DNA of 64,000 nt, taken from positions 2,376,930 to 2,440,929 of the forward strand of contig CM055755.1 of NCBI GenBank assembly GCA_029465975.1, in the 5' to 3' direction. The notes beneath the pieces were generated by a model that saw only the letters and a list, made by a program, of their open reading frames with translations, made no database searches and was not told where the DNA came from. The DNA is from Dallia pectoralis (Eukaryota; Chordata; Actinopteri; Esociformes; Umbridae). Positions 59,263-64,000 of this stretch are shown in pieces (position 1 is the first letter of the stretch; each line of letters opens with the position of its first letter). The translations under genes and the position numbers were made by a program.

Positions 59263-62164
59263 ATATGTCATGATAGGTAAGAACATGTAAAACATCCTGT
59301 GTTCCTTACATGGTCACAGATCTGCATACTTTTATCTTTCTTCTGCAATAATCTCGCGTCAAAATATGTTTTCAGCGAACTGACAACAGGATATTTCAGT
59401 TCACAGTTCACACTGCATTAGGAAAACTGTATAGCACAGCTTTTGTATAATGAAAGTTCGCCAAAGAATTTAGAAGTCCCGAAATGGGCATTTCATCAGG
59501 TCATCCCGACTGATTTGAGACTGACTGAAAATCTGACTGAAATAGCAGCCTGCTAATAGCCTGCTACATTAGACACATATAATAAAATCCATAGATAAGC
59601 CCAAAGTGCTTCCTCTGCTTGAGATCCCTGGTCTATTCCTTGGAGATCCTATTATTCCAGAAGGCTAGTGAATGTCTCCTTTCCAGACGTTCCTCTTCCC
59701 ACCAGGCTCTGGTGTGAGAGTGACGGCCGTGGCCTGGAGACGTTTGGGTGGGTGATGTCCATGTTTCAACAGGAGAAGCGTGACAGCTTGCTATGATCCA
59801 GGGCTCCGGTTGGATGTTCAGCACAGACACGTTGACGCCGGCCACATGCGCGCGTGTGTGTGTGTGTGCGTGCGTGCTGCTTGCGTGTTTTTTGCGTGTG
59901 CGGTCCTATCTTTGCTCTTGCACGCGTGTGTGTCTTATCTAAAAACACTTATCATCTCTGGACCTTAAACTTCTCATTTGGAGATTGAAGCTGGCAGATG
60001 TCAGCGTATTTATAGACTGAAGAGGCTTCTGTAAAGACATTTCACTTCCCCTTAATACGCTGTTCCGCGTCGGTATTTGGTATTTGAATTCCAATTAGCT
60101 GCAGGGGAGATATTGGATACTTGTCTTAGGGTCTAAACATGAAACAAAACACAACCAGATACTTTAAAGATACAAACAAAACCAACCCACATAATGAAAA
60201 ACACAAACCAAGTAGAACAAATGGAGCATGTGTGTCTGTGTTTTTAGCTGAGGTGTGACACAAAACCACACGATAACGTACAGAATCCTCTTCCTCTCAA
60301 ACAAGAAGATTCGATCACCCTATTTGTTTTAATTCAAAACCACAAATCCTGTCTTTTCCAAACTTGGTCCACCTTTAAGTTTGTTGAGTGCTTGTGGACA
60401 CCTGACTGTATGAGTTCTGGGTTGATATTGCATGAACCTATCAGTTCTCCCAGAACCGACTCATCCTGTGAGCGCTCATCGGTTGAGTAGAGGTGATGGG
60501 ATGAAACATTTTGCCGGTGAAATCACAGTGGAACCCAGAGGGGGTTGATGGGAAGGTTAATTGGCACAGGGAATAATTGGCCACTTTGCTCGATTTGTCT
60601 GAAGGGACGATCAGGAATTGGAAACCAATCTTTGTCTGTTTGGTGACAACCCAAGCTCAATTCCTCTATACAATGGATTGTATAAATCTGTTACTCTACA
60701 GGAGAAACATCACAAAATGACCTCACTAGATAAGATAGCCTTGTACAGAACAGGGTTTAGCACATTAGCACAGGGTTTAGCATTTGATCACTGTGTTTTG
60801 TACATTAGCACAGGTTTTAGCACTTTAGCGCAGGGTTTTTGCAATTTTGACTCTCTGTATAGGGCAAAACAGCAAAGCTGTCCCATTTAAAAGCTCATCA
60901 AACAGAAAGCTACTGTCTCATTTAAATGCAGTAATTATAGTTATGTTTAAGTGCCTGTGGGGGGGGGTTCACCAATAGGTGGAAAAATGTAATTACATTC
61001 ATGGGATAATATGATAGAATTCCAATTAAATGATCAAAACTTTGAACGTAAGCCAATTTTGAATAAGTCAGCTATCTGTATGTTGTTATTTGTATATAAT
61101 TTATTGATAAAAACAATGGCAATCGCGTACAAAGTTATAGATGTGAAGACTGCTGTCTCTATTCCCGAATAACAAGCTATTTGTTTTATTGCATATTCAT
61201 TGTTTTTATTTGAAGCTTTATTTGTCAAATACCTGTATTGTTTCAGTGCTGGATGTTTAATAAACATATGTTACACTGTAAGTTGTTTGTAGACAACTCA
61301 CACTGTTCCAGGACAATTACAAGGTCTTTCATTTTCATGTGGTGTGTTGTGGTGTTTTGAGTAATTCTGTATTCTCATGTTAACAAAGGCTTATATTTGT
61401 GATATTATCCTAGTTAGCCAGTCAACATGACGGGTTATTGGCTCAGAACATGACGACTAGAGACAAACATGTCTGGTGTTAAAACAGCAGGTGGCCGATC
61501 AGAATATTAGCACGTCCTTTTCTCTCTATATTTAATTGAATGCCCGCGTTCAGTGACTCTCTGCTACAGACACCATCATGTTTCTGAGCGCTTCCTGCTC
61601 GCTGCGCCTCTAAACTATTAGGATAAAGTTCATGTCGTCTTTGTCCATCTGTCAAGCCGTGATGTTTGTGTAGAACGGAGAGTTGTCACGGAGTTAGTCC
61701 TCACAATTCCCTCCGCCAAAGTGTTACGTGGGTAATCCGTTTGACAGCAGCGAAGCAGCGAATCTTGGCTAGTTTTCAGTAGACTGATACTGACTTCAGT
61801 GGCAGTTGATTAAGGGAATCTTAATATGTGCTACTTCTGTTCTTATTCACTCTCAGCACTGTTATATATCAATAACCAGGTTGCCTTAAATCCTCCAGCA
61901 TTTCCAATAATGAGGTGAAGCTAATAAATTAAATCCACACCACAGGCCTTTACAACAAAGTGATTAGAAACATTCTCTCACTCTTGTCTGTTTTGAATTC
62001 TCTCTCTCTCCCTTTCTCTCTTCCTCTCTCTTTTGCGCTCTCTTTTGCTCTCGCACAAGTCTGCCTTCTCATGGACATTTTCTCATATTCTTCTTTTACT
62101 CTCACCCTCTTTCATATCCAGAACAGAACTATATTTGTCGGGTTAAATGATATCTATGTAGTCC
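59263..62164. other. Low-copy stretch, no gene seen
   Basis: About 2.9 kb. It has a short TG/CGTG-rich run at 59848-59930, a loose 'cacattagcacagggtttag' duplication at 60757-60842, a G run at 60960 and a CT-rich run at 61995-62060. Frames up to 94 codons have no motif. Confidence 0.5.
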
Positions 62165-62273
62165 CATAGTGTCCTCTGGTCGTTTTAGTCGAATGGTGTC
62201 TTCTTGTCCTTCTAGACATGTGGTGTCTTTGTGTCCTTCTAGACATGTGGTGTCTTTGTATCCATCTAGTCAT
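62165..62273. repeat. 27-bp tandem repeat, about 4 degenerate copies
   Basis: TGGTGTCTTTGTGTCCTTCT + AGACATG units, most alike at 62220-62260. Confidence 0.8.
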
Positions 62274-62305
62274 GTTTGAATCTGAGATTAACCTTAAACA
62301 CACCC

Positions 62306-62546
62306 AAGAAGCTCTCGACCCAGGCCAGAGACACCAGAGAAGCTCTCGACCCAGGCCAGAGACACCAGAGGAGCTCTCGACCCAGGCCAGAGACACACCA
62401 GAGAAGCTCTCGACCCAGGCCAGAGACACCAGAGAAGCTCTCGACCCAGGCCAGAGACACCAGAGAAGCTCTCGACCCATGCCAGAGACACACCAGAGAA
62501 GTTCTCGACCCAGGCCAGAGACACACCGGAGAAGTTCTCGACCAGT
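62306..62546. repeat. 31/33-bp minisatellite, 8 copies
   Basis: AGAAGCTCTCGACCCAGGCC + AGAGACACCAG, with an extra AC in some copies (ACACACCAG) and GTTCTC for GCTCTC at the right. Confidence 0.92.
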
Positions 62547-63245
62547 ATACGTCCCTGCATCCAATTCACTAAACAATGCACTCCCCGATCATTAGCCCCG
62601 CCGCTGATGAGCACGGCACCATGGGTAATATGACGAGGACGCAGCCGTCAGAGCTAATGGTTAGTGACAGGACAGGCAGCTGCTAATGGTCTTCTCCTAA
62701 TCAACCCTTTAATCACGTAATAATGAATTGGAGGTGAGGGATGAGGAGACGCAGACTCTGTGTCGGATCGAGGCCACGCTGCACCGCGCTTTCGCCTCGG
62801 GAGCCTCGGGCCGGATCTGCTTGGCTGGGTCCTGGAGATGGTATTAGAGAGGGTGGAGGGGTGGAGGAGTGGGGTTCGGACAAAGGTCGGTGACCGCATA
62901 TGCCGCCAGTAAACACTGCCACCGGATTACAAGGTCATTGTGTGGGGGCGATGGTTTCGGGAGAACGTCCAGTGGTTGTTGTCCTGCGTCGGAAATGTTT
63001 GTGCGTTTGTCACTTACGTGATGAAACGGTCAAGTCTAGTTAAGTGATGTATCAACAGGGGGATGTGGCGTATGGTTTGGACCTCACCACCTCACCACTA
63101 AGTGCTCTCTTAGGCACCACAGGTCGCTTAGCGGTGGAACATAAGTGTTTGGACAGTAAATGTTCACTGAAGTCATACATGCGCTCAAACAACTAGACTC
63201 TCCGCCAATCAGCGTTCATGATTTGAAACAGACAGTTTATATGTC
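62547..63245. other. Low-copy DNA, CNE-like and CpG-containing
   Basis: 62600-62730 ('cagagctaatggttagtgacaggacaggcagctgctaatgg...cctttaatcacgtaataatgaattgg') is dense in homeodomain and E-box words. 62750-62830 is CpG-rich. No coding frame with motifs. Regulatory function is a guess. Confidence 0.42.
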
Positions 63246-64000
63246 TGGTTAGTGTTTTTTATAGTCTGGTTAGTGTGTTCGTATAGCTGTGTCTGGTTAG
63301 TGTGTTCATATAGCTGTGTCTGGTTAGTGTGTTCATATAGCTGTGTCTGGTTAGTGTGTTCATATAGCTGTGTCTGGTTAGTGTGTTCATATAGCTGTGT
63401 CTGGTTAGTGTGTTCATATAGCTGTGTCTGGTTAGTGTGTTCATATAGCTGTGTCTGGTTAGTGTGTTCATATAACTGTGTCTGGTTAGTGTGTTCATAT
63501 AGCTGTGTCTGGTTAGTGTGTTCATATAGCTGTGTCTGGTTAGTGTGTTCATATAGCTGTGTCTGGTTAGTGTGTTCATATAGCTGTGTCTGGTTAGTGT
63601 GTTCATATAACTGTGTCTGGTTAGTGTGTTCATATAGCTGTGTCTGGTTAGTGTGTTCATATAGCTGTGTCTGGTTAGTGTGTTCATATAACTGTGTCTG
63701 GTTAGTGTGTTTTATATAGCTGTGTCTGGTTAGTGTGTTCATATAGCTGTGTCTGGTTAGTGTATTCATATAGCTGTGTCTGGTTAGTGTTTTCATATAG
63801 CTGTGTTTGGTTAGTGTGTTCATATAACTGTGTCTGGTTAGTGTGTTCATATAGCTGTGTATGGTTAGTGTGTTTTATATAGCTGTGTCTGGTTAGTGTG
63901 TTCATATAGCTGTGTCTGGTTAGTGTGTTCATATAGCTGTGTCTGGTTAGTGTGTTCATATAGCTGTGTCTGGTTAGTGTGTTCATATAGCTGTGTCTGG
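63246..64000. repeat. 27-bp minisatellite running off the window
   Basis: TTAGTGTGTTCATATAGCTG + TGTCTGG, at least 28 copies, with minor variants (ATAACTG, TTTTATATAGC, ATTCAT). The 27-bp (9-codon) period keeps frames open on both strands. The right boundary lies outside the window. Confidence 0.95.

Overview
The window looks like a stretch of teleost fish nuclear genome with no recognisable host gene. The evidence is the repeat content: Tc1-like DNA transposon relics of several subfamilies, tRNA-derived SINE pieces ending in the fish-type 'ggataa(a/g)agc' tail, LINE reverse-transcriptase relics, one full-length chromodomain Ty3/gypsy (chromovirus-type) LTR retrotransposon, one solo LTR, and very many minisatellites and CA/GA microsatellites. 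Some dispersed repeats (for example the family with 'gtcccaaatggca' ends at 23707, 20205 and 31836) look to me like families known from salmonids and pikes, so an esociform or salmoniform fish is possible. That is recollection, and the sequence alone does not fix the species.

Layout. 1-5400: unique DNA, a 15-bp and a 39-bp minisatellite, an internally deleted Tc1-like element (2556-3735), and a minus-strand SINE whose 5' head has become a 71-bp tandem array. 5700-9600: GA/CT-rich tracts, a Tc1 fragment, a LINE relic and a CpG-bearing block. 10200-17000: arrays of 13, 48, 28, 51 and 37 bp, with a solo LTR (11374-12127) flanked by a 5-bp target duplication. 17290-22000: Tc1 relic, a CA tract of about 520 bp, a 51-bp array, a CpG-rich block and a 17-bp array. 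22000-34000: mostly low-copy DNA with CA tracts, SINE/LINE/Tc1 pieces and a 37-bp array. 34049-39224: the LTR retrotransposon. 39230-64000: low-copy DNA with some stretches that look like conserved non-coding elements, a 28-bp array of about 59 copies, further arrays, more Tc1/SINE/LINE relics, and a 27-bp array running off the right edge. Tandem arrays make up roughly a quarter of the window by my summing.

The best-preserved biological system is the retrotransposon. It has identical-looking 462-bp LTRs, a GTTAG duplication on both sides, an open gag-protease frame, a pol region broken by about ten single-base shifts, and a C-terminal chromodomain. Ten bases just inside the 5' LTR are exactly complementary to the bases about 32 bp downstream of the LTR TATA box, where the transcript should start. 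This is the arrangement known as self-priming in the Tf1/sushi group. All other long open frames come from tandem arrays whose period, or a small multiple of it, is divisible by three, or from microsatellites; I do not call them genes.
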